Position numbers and translations under genes: made by a program
Shown here: positions 23,227 through 34,400 of the stretch, piece by piece
Numbering within the stretch: position 1 is the first letter of the stretch
Layout of the letters: each line of letters opens with the position of its first letter
Notes under the pieces: model-generated
What the model was told of the DNA's origin: nothing
Databases searched by the model: none
Seen by the model: only the letters and a program-made list of their open reading frames with translations
From: Capronia americana
Taxonomy: Eukaryota > Ascomycota > Eurotiomycetes > Chaetothyriales > Herpotrichiellaceae
DNA: 64,000 bases
NCBI GenBank assembly: GCA_016110215.1
Contig: JADWQD010000005.1
Coordinates: 868,001-932,000, forward strand
Direction of reading: 5' to 3'

Positions 23227-24696
23227 ATGGCAAATGACCCGCGCTCTCCTCCCTCGAACTACCCCCCTGCGATGGGGCCTGGTGCCCGACCAACAAACCC
23301 ATCTGGCGACGGCCCAGACACAAGGACAAAATTGATGCAAATCATGCAGGCCAGGTCCAAGTATCAAGTCTCGGTCGAACCAGAAACCCTGTCACTGAGC
23401 TACGAGTTGAACGATGCGCCTCGCCTCTACCGGCTCTCCTTCGATGCCATGCCGTTGCAGGGCTTTTCGAGGTGGTGGCTGTACGGAGGACCTCAGCGGG
23501 CACGCCGAGCGGGCATTTTAGCCATCGACATCATACGTGGCTCTGAAAATGTAGCCAAGAGACCCGTCACACAACACGAAGCCGAAGCACTTACATATTG
23601 GTCCTCGAAAAGATTGTTATACAGCTCATATGTCACGGCAGCTAGCGTCCTGTTGGGCACTTTCCTTGCTCGCAGAGGTCATGCCAGGATGAAGTTCCCC
23701 ATCATACCAGCAAAGCCGTTGGAACAATACAACCATTTCCCACTAAAGCAAATACCTATCTTGACGGGGCAAGCGGCACAGGGAGCATGGCAGTTCACGA
23801 GGTACGGCATTTGGATTCAGATTGCATTCCTGGTTGCTTCGCCGACCGTGGGAACCGCCGCTTCACTCTATATTGCAAACGCGATGGCAAGGGATTCACG
23901 GACGCAAGAACTCATTCACGCCTTGGACGCCAAGAATGCATGGGAAGGCCGTGGTAGAAGCGATCCCGATAGACATATATCGCCCGAACAGCGACGGCAA
24001 TCGCCGTCTGGTTTCGAAACCCAAAATGCAGGGCAAGGTCCCGATACTGACTCCCAGCTCAATTTCAGAGAACTGGAACGGAGCGGTCGTGTCGACCAAG
24101 CTATGGCGCGCGACTATAGCACCGGAGACACCGTTGAGCAAGGTCCAGCAAATGGCACGGATACATTAAGTGACTCAGCCGTGAAACGTCTCGAAGACAG
24201 ACAGCAATATGAGAGTGATCCTTCATCACCGCAGCAACAACAACAAAGACAAGTCCAATCCACCAGCCCATCAGCCTCCGAGGACTCCGACCCTTTTTTC
24301 TACGACGATGCATCGCCTACGGCCGGTACAGATCCAGACAAGGCACCACCTATAGCGTACACTCGGCCTTCAGGTGGGAGTGCATGGGAGCGTATCCGAC
24401 GTGGCGGCAACGCCTCCTCCACCTCACGACCGCCGCTCTACGAACCCCGCGCCCAACAAGCAACAGAATCCAATGAACGCGACGCGTATAGGAGCGTAAG
24501 TTCAGCAGGATCATTACGGGACGGCCGCGATCGCGAACAAGCACAACGAGAATTCGACGAGATGCTGGAAAGAGAAAGACAACAGAGTGGGAGTGACGAA
24601 TACGGCCGGGGGATGAAGGCCGTTGAACAAAGTGAGGAGAGCGGCGACGCCGTCGCAGGTGGAGGTTCGGCATGGGAGAGGAGGCGCCGGGAATGA
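23227..24696 (+). CDS. Uncharacterised two-TM protein with disordered C-terminus
   Basis: A single exon of 489 residues from the first ATG (MANDPRSPPSNYPP). The frame is open further upstream only through a TTG. A disordered N-terminus leads to a folded part with strings LYRLSFDAMPLQGFSRWW and TYWSSKRLLYSSYVTAASV. Two hydrophobic helices are visible, near residues 128-148 (SSYVTAASVLLGTFLARRG) and 203-225 (IWIQIAFLVASPTVGTAAS). After about 250 the protein is disordered and rich in Gln, Ser and Glu. The motif GGSAWERxRRx occurs twice, near 404 and at the very C-terminus (GGSAWERRRRE), which hints at a short linear motif. I do not recognise a family; a mitochondrial or ER membrane location is only a guess. 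Confidence 0.75.
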   Translation: MANDPRSPPSNYPPAMGPGARPTNPSGDGPDTRTKLMQIMQARSKYQVSVEPETLSLSYELNDAPRLYRLSFDAMPLQGFSRWWLYGGPQRARRAGILAIDIIRGSENVAKRPVTQHEAEALTYWSSKRLLYSSYVTAASVLLGTFLARRGHARMKFPIIPAKPLEQYNHFPLKQIPILTGQAAQGAWQFTRYGIWIQIAFLVASPTVGTAASLYIANAMARDSRTQELIHALDAKNAWEGRGRSDPDRHISPEQRRQSPSGFETQNAGQGPDTDSQLNFRELERSGRVDQAMARDYSTGDTVEQGPANGTDTLSDSAVKRLEDRQQYESDPSSPQQQQQRQVQSTSPSASEDSDPFFYDDASPTAGTDPDKAPPIAYTRPSGGSAWERIRRGGNASSTSRPPLYEPRAQQATESNERDAYRSVSSAGSLRDGRDREQAQREFDEMLERERQQSGSDEYGRGMKAVEQSEESGDAVAGGGSAWERRRRE

Positions 24697-26129
24697 TTCG
24701 TCGCCATGTCAAGTAGACGTGCTTGCAGTGGTCAATGAAGGAGAGACCGATCGAGGAAGATGGATGTACTCGAACCGGTGGATTGAATTTCACGTCGCAT
24801 GGTCTCATATTGAGCGAGATGTCTTTCCATCGCTGTGTCGGTGTGAATGTTGTAATATAAGCTAACCATACTACTACTACCTTCACCCAAAAGGACGGGT
24901 CCGGCAGGCATGACAAAAGTGATTTGACTGTATTGGAAACTCAATCCAAACTAACAGTACATACCTATTGCAACGAGGCTCAATTTCGGAACCTGGATCG
25001 GGATCTATCTTCGTCTCTATGAGGGCTTGCATTCTTGTCTTCCTATGTATACTATGCACTACCTGGGAAAGGATAGGAGAAGCGGAATGTCATCCAAACG
25101 ACATGTACATGTGCACTACCCTTGTTGTGCTAATCCTCCCATCTAGAATTCTGGACGCACACGGGTACGGGCACTTGGTACAAAATACCTCATACTGTAC
25201 TACAGCACTATGCAGTATCATTCTCCCTTCTCGGCAGTGAGTTGCTGCATAGTCGCTGGGGCCGTTATGTAAGCACAGGCACCACTGCACCAGCACCAGC
25301 AGGTGACCAGGCACCCACCAGGTCATCAATAGGTGATTTAAAAACACCAAGGACGTCCTATGACTCAGCAAGCGTGGGTAGCCTCGGAGGACGAGGTGAT
25401 TGGGACCGTCTAAGCAGCGCAGAGGTGCATGCGCGAGTGAGGTCTAGGATGTTGGGTGCCTGAAGCGAAAGCGCGGTGTGGCACATACACAGTACAAAGG
25501 GAATCGGAATACTCGCGAGTCATGTATGGCATGGGGAACGGATATGGAACAGTAGCACAGTAACTGGGTGAGCGTTTCCAGAGGTCTGGAGATGGATGGA
25601 CGAACGGATGAACGGATGAATCAAGGAATGGCCTCGGTCTCAGGGTAGATGCTGGCCAGGGGAGGAGGCCAATATGTGTATTTCCGACTGCCTAGCAATG
25701 GACGGGTGGATGTACTCCTCTCCAAAATCTCGATACCAGATGACCCTATCTGGAACTCCCTGTCACAATCCATCCAGCCTGGAGAAGGAAATCAAGAGAG
25801 CTCGGTGCGATTGATTGGAAAGTCCATCTCTTCCATTACCCCCAGTCGCAATCCATACTCCGTGCTTTTAACGGGAAAGGGAGAGTTCTAGAGGTAAGGG
25901 ATGGCAAGCGCAGGAACAGTGGGTTGTTGGGGGTTTTGGTGGTGGTGGTGGTCGCATGGGGGTCGTAGAGAGGAAAAGTGCCCAACTGGTACTCGGATCT
26001 TTGTACTGTTTAGTCGATTTTTGAGAGCCTTTGACGTGGCGGGCAACAAGCGCAGCCTTTGCAGGTGGGTATCGTCTTGAGTTGCTTGCTTCAGGGAGCC
26101 CGCATGGAGGTGTCGCCTGACTGACGCCT
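24697..26129. other. Intergenic region, no supported gene
   Basis: This lies between the 3' ends of two convergent genes. It holds short low-complexity tracts, such as a GATGGATGGACGAACGGATG array near 25590-25620 and a GGTGGTGGTGG tract near 25940. Short open frames (24968-25240, 25242-25463, 25649-25891) show no protein-like features. Confidence 0.55.
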
Positions 26130-26911
26130 CTACGCCGCCTCCTTGCCCTTGCCCTTGCCTTTGTCACCTTCAGCCTCGTCTTCTTCAAGGTCGGGCATCT
26201 CATCGTCGTCATCGTCCCCTTCGTCATCATCGTCTGCACCCTCACCCTCAGCGTCAGCAGGGTTTTCTCCGCCAAGCCCGGCACCACCACCAAGTTTGGA
26301 GAAGTCAATGCCACCGAAACCGCCATCTTCACCGAGTCCGCCGCCGAATTGGTTCATGTAGTCATCCTCTGGAGCCTCGTTCTGTTCGTCCTCATCGACC
26401 CACTGAGATCGAGTTTAGTATCACTGGGAATGAACAAATGGATTGTCGGGAACGTACCTTGTCAAAGTCTGTGCGCAAGTAGTGAACTTTGGCAGTGTCC
26501 TTGAGCAGGCGCGGCCAGTACTCTTCCTTCAACTCCTTCTTTCTCAGGATCAGTTGGATGTTGGCTGGGGTGTGATGTGTCTTTGAGTTCTCCACGTCGA
26601 TCTCAGAGAAGAATTCCATCTCAAGGTGGTATGTGGTCTTCTTGGTCTCCGATGCGCCGGTGAAGGTGAGGCCGGTCGGCTTCAGGTCGAGTTTGAGAGA
26701 CTTGGGGGGAACATCAGGCACACTGATCGTCAGGTAGACGTAGTTCTTCTCAGGCTCGGTAGCGGACGAGCGCTGAGCCCACAGGACTGCATCGCCAATG
26801 TTAGTTGACGTTCCGATACGGAAGAATTGTAGATAGTGGTATTGGCACTCTTTCATGTGCATTAGGTGAGAGACGGGCGACTTTACCTTCCGGGGTAACT
26901 TGAGAAGACAT
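26130..26911 (-). CDS. SBA1: HSP90 co-chaperone p23 (Sba1/Wos2)
   Basis: Three exons (26911-26887, 26786-26458, 26402-26130; introns 100 and 55 bp) give 208 residues. The first exon is only 25 nt (MSSQVTPE) and joins to VLWAQRSSATEPEKNYVYLT, the hallmark N-terminus of fungal p23. Residues about 8-110 form the CS domain. It includes LKPTGLTFTG and the family stretch LLKDTAKVHYLRTDFDKW, whose last Trp is restored by the second splice. The C-terminus is Gly-rich (MNQFGGGLGEDGGFGGID) and then strongly acidic, as in p23. The protein binds the closed ATP state of HSP90 and stabilises client complexes in the cytosol. It is divergent from VPS24. Confidence 0.95.
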
Positions 26912-27438
26912 CTTGAGGATTGAGATTAGAGGGGCTTCTGATCTAAGATACAGAGGTGGGAGTGATGAAGGCAGGGAAAGTTGTTGAGTTATGAAGGTAC
27001 GACTGATGCAAAGAGACAACGGAGGAATGGTCTGCGTTCTTTAATGCGCTTGACTGCGGAAGATTCGTTGTGTGCGTGGGCTATAGGTTCTAAAGACTGA
27101 ATGGAAAAGGACGATGCCAGCAACGAATAGAATGGCATCGAACTGGGCCAGAAGCTATCCCACCTTGCACGAACAGTAGCCGCCCCAATCCCCCACTCCT
27201 TAGCATAGGTACCTAGGCACCCCTCGGAGCAGCCCTACCAACTTACTTCGGCCAACTTGCTCCAGACGACAAATGCATGCGCCCTCGACTGTCATCTACC
27301 AAGACAGTATACTTTCACTGTGAGCCTTCTGACGGCGGTACTACGTTCAGGTCCGCCATGGGTCAGTAGTTGGCCGCAACCAGGCTGCGACAAAAACCCA
27401 GCCCAACGCCCAGTATCCATTTATACAACCTCGCCAGC
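26912..27438. promoter_or_regulatory. Divergent promoter between p23 and VPS24
   Basis: 527 bp separate the two start codons. No gene is seen inside. The VPS24-proximal half is C-rich (tracts near 27180-27250). No factor site is claimed. Confidence 0.5.
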
Positions 27439-28163
27439 ATGCAGTCGTTCAAAGCAGTCTTCTTCAAGCCGGATCCCCAGGAACAAGTGCGTCCTCGATC
27501 TCGCGCTACGTCAACGCGGGCTGACCTCGTCTGTAGAAACGAAAATGTGACGGTATCATCCGGAAGAATGTGCGGGGGCTTGACCGCGACATCACCAACC
27601 TCAGAGTCACCGAGCAAAAGACGCGCGCTCTCATTCTTAACGCCGCCAAACGAGGTCAGAAGAACCCCTCACAAGCAAAACAGGGAGCCGACGAGGCACG
27701 GATCTTTGCGCGAGAGTTGATCAAAGTGCGGAAACAGGCGGCAAGACTACACACCAGTAAGGCGCAATTACAGAGTGTGCAGATGCAGGTGAACGAGGCC
27801 TTCTCAGTTCGCAAAATCGAAGGGAGTCTCAAGGCAAGCACACGGATCATGAAGGATGTTAATACATTGATCCGGCTGCCGGAATTGACGGGGACAATGC
27901 AAGAATTGAGCCAGGAATTGATGAAGGCCGGCATCATCGACGAGATGGTGGGCGATGCACTGCCAAATGATGAGCTGCTGGAAGGAGAAGACGAGGAGGC
28001 TGAGACGGAAGTTGACAAGGTCCTAGGCGAAGTGCTAAAGGGCAAACTCGGTACGCAGGAACAGCAACTGCCACAACTCCCTGTCGAACAGGAAGAAGAG
28101 GAAGAAGACAGAGAAGCCGAACTAGAGCAAATGCGAGGGAGACTAGAGGCACTGAAGAGTTGA
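27439..28163 (+). CDS. VPS24: ESCRT-III subunit Vps24 (CHMP3)
   Basis: Exon 1 (27439-27486, MQSFKAVFFKPDPQEQ) and exon 2 (27537-28163) join over a 50-bp intron (GTGCGT donor, CTGTAG acceptor), giving 224 residues. The join makes KRKCDGIIRKNVRGLDRDI, the conserved basic start of helix 1. The long helical hairpin includes LILNAAKRGQ and ARELIKVRKQAARL, then MKDVNTLIRLPELTGTMQEL. The C-terminus is acidic and ends in a MIM1-type motif, ELEQMRGRLEALKS, which in this family binds the MIT domain of Vps4. Vps24 caps or co-assembles with Snf7 filaments on endosomes during multivesicular-body formation. Confidence 0.95.
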
Positions 28164-28716
28164 TGCGTGGGCTATGAAGAAGGTGAGGCCGTATTCACGT
28201 CGCTGTAAGAAGGTAGACTGCTTCATTTTGACGAGTCATGAATTGGCGTTGCACGGACACATGAGTACATAGGAGTGGTGAATTCAGCTGGGCCTGGCCG
28301 TCTCGCTTTGAATAGGCAGGTGATGTTTTTATTGGCGAGCAACCCGAAACGGACCTAGTTATGTAGCCCTTTGTTTTAGCGGCTGTTGCCTCCGAATGTC
28401 CCCCCTAGGCTAGTAGCCACCTCCTTCCTCTCACTTTCACCTCACGACGCATTGTCACTGCCACCACCACTTCACTCAAGCGCATTATCTAATTCCTACT
28501 TGCGCCTTCATCAACCAACTTTGTTTCAACAATCTATCTCTTCTTTAAATTCTTTCAACCTTGCAACTTGACAAGTCGCGACGATCCAACTTGCTTATTC
28601 CGTGGCACAAACCAACCTCAGAAGCGCTCTCTGACGACCACAACATTCATTCGCCTCCTCTGCTTCCTTCCACCTTTTGCAAACTTCTTCCTTGAACCTC
28701 AAGATACACATTCAAG
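28164..28716. promoter_or_regulatory. YRA1 promoter and pyrimidine-rich leader
   Basis: From about 28400 to 28700 the plus strand is rich in C and T, with CACC, CTTC and TTCAACAA tracts, as is common just upstream of highly expressed fungal genes. No uORF of note was seen. Confidence 0.5.
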
Positions 28717-30609
28717 ATGTCTGGCAGGCTAGATCAATCTCTTGACTCCATCATTGATAGCCAGAAGAAGGCAAAACGCGAGACTCGTCGTCGCAAGGTC
28801 GGAAAGCCCACTGGAACAACTGCTCCTGTTGGTGGTGTCAAGAAGTCAACAAGACCCGTCAAGTCGGCCATCAAGCCTGCCACTGGCGCTGCAGCTCAAG
28901 CTCGCTCCAGCAAGATTGTCGTCAGTGGTTTGGTATGTTGCGACGCTCATCATACTTCACCGTGTCCTGCTAACAAATATCCCAGCCACTCGATGTCAAC
29001 GAAGCCCAGATCAAGGTATGTTGATTACGAGGCTTATCGACCTTGGATTCCCATCGCCGCCTGTCCACCGCCTGTTATTCTTTCGCGCTCTTTAAACGAC
29101 CGTGTCCAAGGAGAGGATGTCCATGATGTCGAGAAAGAACTTTGGAGAACATGGCAAGACTGGAGAGACTATACCCATGGATCATATCGCCATGCTGAGA
29201 ATGCTGGCTCGATATAGGGCGGGCGCTGTTATCCATTGCACTCTCATGCTCGCATTTGTTTGTTGCGTTGCAGCTTATTGAGAACACGGATTGCCTACGA
29301 TCTCGCAACATCATGCCCGGCGGCTAGCCACCGCGCAGGGCTTGAAGCAGATTTGCCCAGAGGACTTCTCATCATGCTGAGACGCATTTGAGATTCTCGC
29401 AATCTTGACTATATGGAGCATCAGCAAGCCGCATCACGGTCCAAGAGAGCACAGCACATCAGCGGAGCACATCCCACGGACAACCTTACTGGCATTTCAA
29501 TGGCCACCCTGCCTCCTTCCGGAAAAGAAGCAGGCTAGAGACAAGGAACAGGAGTCACCTTGTCTCGGCGCATTCATCATTGCCGCGCGCACCGCATCCG
29601 CATCAGCCTGCCTGGGGCATGCCGTCATTACAACCACATTGCCAAATCCTCCCCACCGTCTCATCCATGATGAGAGTCAACAACCTGTTCACTCTTGACC
29701 AGCCCTCAAGCCGGTTTTGCACGACACTGGCAAGCTGTGCCCCCTCGAAACTCCGGCTATGGTCGACCATATGTGCCCGACACCTTCGCCGCTGACATGC
29801 TGCTGCTCCGACCTATGCACTTGCTGATGCTCCTCTGCAAGAATATGTACCAGGACTGGACTCTACGGTGGAAGCATGCCTTATCAATTTTCTGACTGGG
29901 GACGAACGAAGCGGAGATATGCTATCACTATCCATCCGCAGCAGCTTACTGATCACTCTCGGCCGAATAGGAATATTTCGGCAAATCCGTAGGCAACGTC
30001 AAGAAGGTTTCCCTGCAATACAACCAGGCTGGTCAGAGCCGTGGTATTGCCGACATCATGTTCTCGAAGCCAGATTCTGCCGCCAAAGCAGCAAAAGACC
30101 TGAACGGAATGCTGGTGGACAAGCGACCTATGAAGGCAAGCACGACACCGCCCACTGCATGCCTGGATTTTCCTGACCTCAACTAGATCGAAGTGGTGGT
30201 AGACGCAAGCCATGTCCCAACACCGGCTCCAGCCAAGTCACTTGCGGAACGTGTTGCGTACGCAAACCCAAAACACTCGGGAAAGTCGCGGCCACTGACC
30301 GAGACCAGCGCCAACCCTAAGGCTCAACCCAAGTCAGCCACTGCAACGAAGAAGGTCGCAGGAAAAGATGGTGCCAAGGGACGACCTACTGGTAAAGCCG
30401 GAAAGCCAAAACGTGGCCGAAACTCGCGACCAAAGGCCAAGACGGCTGAAGAACTCGACGCCGAAATGACCGACTATTGGGGAGGCAACAATCCCTCCGC
30501 TGTCACCACCGATGCTGCCGCTACGAATGGTGCCGCTCCCGCCGCTGCCGCCGCCGGCGAGGACGCTATGGAGGAGATTTCAGTGAGCGATATCGACTTT
30601 ATCTGCTAA
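28717..30609 (+). CDS. YRA1: mRNA export adaptor Yra1/ALY-REF, RRM protein
   Basis: Four exons (28717-28932, 28986-29015, 29971-30135, 30187-30609) give 277 residues. The N-terminal box SGRLDQSLDSIIDSQ matches the conserved UAP56/Sub2-binding motif. The RRM (about residues 67-145) has RNP2 KIVVSGL and RNP1 RGIADIMF. The C-terminal box AEELDAEMTDYW matches the second Sub2-binding motif. Between lie basic, Ala/Lys/Gly-rich spacers. Yra1 couples spliced mRNPs to the Mex67-Mtr2 export receptor in the nucleus. Intron 1 is 53 bp with a perfect GCTAAC branch site. Intron 2 is 955 nt, and exon 2 is only 30 nt. Intron 3 (51 bp) starts with GC instead of GT. All three joins restore the RRM fold in frame. 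The first and last residues match the family. Confidence 0.93.
29016..29970 (+). other. 955-nt intron inside the YRA1 RRM
   Basis: The donor GTATGT follows QIK and the acceptor GAATAG precedes EYFGKSVGNV. A CTGAT branch-site candidate lies about 20 nt before the acceptor. It is about 18 times longer than the other two introns of the gene and the longest I found in the window. Reading through it meets a stop soon (29217), so unspliced mRNA would encode a truncated RRM. No gene or clear RNA element is evident inside. Confidence 0.85.
30136..30186 (+). other. GC-AG intron in YRA1
   Basis: The donor reads AAG followed by GCAAGC and the acceptor is AACTAG. Only this junction keeps the frame from RPMK to IEVVVDAS. 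GC donors are a known minor class of U2 introns, usually with an otherwise strong AG|GCAAG site as here. Confidence 0.85.
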
Positions 30610-31425
30610 ACCCCATTGGAGACTGACACCCGTATCAGTGAAAGCCCATAATTGGATATCCCAAAGAAGACGAGACCGAAACCCGCGTACGAGCGGCACA
30701 AGACGACCAGCGACTACCAAGCTTTCTCTTTTCGCCAGACGACTGTACTACATAGCACCTTGTACTCCCCACCTTTGCTTTCATTCATCCCACAAATGTA
30801 TTGCTGGTTTCGCGAGAGAGGATGGCAGATCATGGGAAGACGCAAATTGAGGGCTGATAGGATTGGTGTAGGAGGGCTCTAATTGGCATTGCACGGAAGG
30901 GAAGGCATCGGCGATAGATCGTCATTGGATCCAACACGCTTGTATCCAAGGTGCAGGCACTTTAGCAGACATATGTGCACAGAAAAAAGCTGAATTTCAA
31001 GTCCAGTTCCGAAAACACCAACGTCACTTTATTTTTGAGAGAGCTCTCCATCTCAAATGTAGCTTTCTGGACCTGACTGCCCCGTAGACACTGACTTGTC
31101 CCCAGAGTAATTGTAGGTCAGCTGCGTTGCTCGAATGGACCTTTGTCATTATTGTCATTCTGTTGTGAAGTGATTGTTCAATCACCGCCCAATGCCACCC
31201 GTAATGGGAAGCACATCCCAGTCCTCATCCCTTCACGATCTGGTCCCGATTCGGCAGCTCCGAAGACTTTCTGAACGTAGTACGTACCGTGTATGTAGTG
31301 CTAGCTCGCGTGAACGCGGTAGCCGTCGCGCCCAAGGAATCTCCATGCCCTCATCACTGAGCCGTCCCTCAGCGCCGTAAACCAGCAGCGCCGAAGGTGG
31401 ACTTATCCGCGCATTTCCAGCCTTT
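30610..31425. other. Convergent intergenic region
   Basis: This lies between the 3' ends of YRA1 (+) and the UIM protein (-). No supported gene. Confidence 0.55.
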
Positions 31426-34400
31426 TCAGATAAATTCGTACTCGTCTTCATCCTGGAGTTGCACCGCTGCGTTATGTCGGATGTGGGAAGTCAGTTGGGA
31501 AGGCTCCCCTTGCTGGATCCGCTCGTAATGCTCGAGACCGCCGTGCCGATCCGTCAGAAGAAACGGGTGGTTCTGTGCTTTGGCTTTCCCTTTGCCGTTG
31601 CCTTCGTGAGTTCCTCTCGTTTCTACTGCCACCTCCGCCTCGCCCTGCACGGCAGCGTGGAAGAGTGTAGGGTTAACAGGCTTGGCATTGGGCTCCTTTG
31701 TCTGCCCTGCCTGCTCCACCTGCTCTGTTTCCTTCGTACGCTTGTTGAAGGCAGATTCGTCGTCGTCATCATCATCATCATCATCATCATCATCGCCAGC
31801 AATGAAGGCCCGCAAGCTCGCGGTCATTTCCTTCTCGAGTGGGTCGTCCCCGTTGATGGTATCGTCTGTGTCGTCGTTGTCGTCAATGCCGAGTGCTTTG
31901 GACTCAAATTCGGTTTCGAGGTCACTCTTGAATGGATCTTGCGCGGAATCTCGTCTCAGAACATATTCTTCGACGCGGATCCGGTCTATTAAATCGCTTG
32001 CCAGGTCAACTATCACGGTGTCCGCATCTGCACGTTCATCGGCGATAGAAGGGATAGAAGAGATATTTGTCACGGTATGTGTTCCATCAGTGGCGAGTTT
32101 GCTCGCCCTGCCTACTGTCGAGATGGCTTGGCTGCTGCTGATCTCTTCGATATCACTGTTGCTCATCACCGAATCGACTTGATCATAGGGTCTCCTGATT
32201 CGCCCTGGACCGAAAGTCTCGAAGGTGGCTCTGGCGGGATCCAGATTTGGGACGGGCGTCTCGTCAAACACACCACCACTTCCGTCGTCGTTGCCGTCTG
32301 GCGCCCAGAGCGGTAAGTACCGGAATTCGTTCTCATCGAGGTTGAGCACCGAGTCAAAGAGGTCCGTTGGCAACAAGCCGCTCTGGTGGAATAGATAGGG
32401 CGGGTACAGAATACTCGAACAAATGTTTCCCACGGCTGCGCCAATTTCTTGGAGCATCACTTCCGGATTGATAGGGTAGAAGGGCCTAGCCCCCGATGCG
32501 GCGTGGGCACTGGCTTTGTAATGGCTGGGCGGAGATTTGGCCTGTTCGAAGGGGTTGCTATTCGAGAAGGCTTGAAGGACTGCACGGCTGCTATTCCCGG
32601 AGGTCGATTGTAACGGCTGTTGAGGCATAGAATCTACGCTGCGGAGGCCATTGAAAGGGTTCTGGTGATAGGAGGACGACACTGCTGTTTTCTCCGTAGG
32701 ATCTTCAGAGACTATCCGTGCCTCCATCGTTGGGCGCTCTCTGGTGGCGGCAGGTGCATTTGGGCCAAGGTCTGGATTATCTCCGGTGCCTGACCATGGG
32801 TTGAAGGCCTCTCTGTAGCGAAACCTTCCTGCAATACCTGAATCATCTGCTTCATCATCTAAGGACGGAGCCAAGGAAGGAAAGTTCAGCCCACTGGCTC
32901 TCTCAGTGATGTTGATCGCCATTGAATCAGCCTCGGGACGGTCGGGCAGGGTTGAGTTAGGGTTGTGATTTCTGAATTTCCCGAGAAACGCTTCGTACTT
33001 CTGCGCCCACGCAGTCGCTACGGTCGACGCAGGCTGGGCATACTCGACTGTTCGTTGCTGCTCCTCGAGCCGCTGATCTCCCATACGACTCCGGGTAGGT
33101 CCAGAGGCATCCACTTCCATGGGCTTCTGTCTCAAGGCAAGAGTAGATTGGCCTGTGCTCAGGGCTGTGGTTGTCTTCCCTGCCTGCAGATTTAGGCGGC
33201 CATCGATGCTCGTCCATCGCGGCTGTGTGGATGCTGGATTTCCGTAAGAAGGTTGCCAAGTGCTACCTATGTCAGGATCTTCCTCAGAAACGGGTGGAAA
33301 GGTTCCTTGCTCGGGCGAGAACGAGAATATGTCTGATACGTCTTCGCATTCCGCGACTTGGGCTCGGCCGAAACTTGATGGGCTGGCAGCGAAGGACACT
33401 TTCTTGGTGGGAGTTGGGTTATTGCAAGAAGGGGCTGAACTACCCCTGTCCCAGAAACCGTCAATAGATTCCTCAGCTCCGCTAGTCTTACGACGTTTTG
33501 TAGGCGAAGACTCTTCTTCTGCTGGTCGAGATAGCGTGCCTCTCGAGGAAGTTTTGATTGCAAGTTTGTCCAACGCCAGATCAGTGGGATCGCGAACGGG
33601 AGCAAGACTCATCCCAGGAACAGGGTACTCAAAGCTGTTCATTTCGCGGCTTTTCGCAATATCTTGCTTATACACCATCCGATTGACCGCAACAATCTTG
33701 TTGTCGAACATGGCCCGTGTTATGTCGGTGATACCGTATAGTGGCTGTTCCTTATAGAGAGCCCTAAGCGCTAGGGTGTGCTGGGTGTCATGAGAAAGTC
33801 CAGTTGTGCCTACGCTGGCGGTGTTGGTTTGACAAATATCGAATTGCGTGCGCTGTAGAGCAAGCCAGAAGGTCTTTGTAAACGGCCTTGTTGATCGATT
33901 GAGGGTGTTGTACACTTCGGAAAAGCTGTCGGCCGTAGCTGATCGGAATCTGAGAGTGGATGTCACATCCTGCTCTAGCTCTGCAAAAGGCTTTTGATCC
34001 TGGCAGAGGACATAATAGATTCTTGACCGCACATATTCCTTTACAGTCGCCTTTGCTGACATCAACAACTCCGTCTCTTTCGGCGTGTTTGCGACAGTCT
34101 TGTCAAGAATGTCGTACATGGCGCTCTCTTGCAGGAAGCCTAGGCGTTCGCACATATGGGAGATGATTTCCCGAACACGCTTTACAAGAGACGAGGCTGC
34201 GTGATCAATACGATTACGTTCATCGTCGTCGAGAAGTTCAAGCTTTCGGCCATGGACGTTGTGACGGAGTGGAGTGAGAATCTCTGACCGATGTTCTCCA
34301 TAGGCTTCAATGAGAGCTCTCTCACTGACCAGGATTGAGAATGAATCCCTGAGAAGGTCTGAAGACCTGATACCCATGGCGATTCGATACGCGACCTCGG

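Noticed and set aside
29660..29900. C/D-box snoRNA inside the long YRA1 intron (an ATGATGA followed by CTGA boxes)
   Set aside because: Spacing is too long and the flanks do not pair into a terminal stem, so there is no support.
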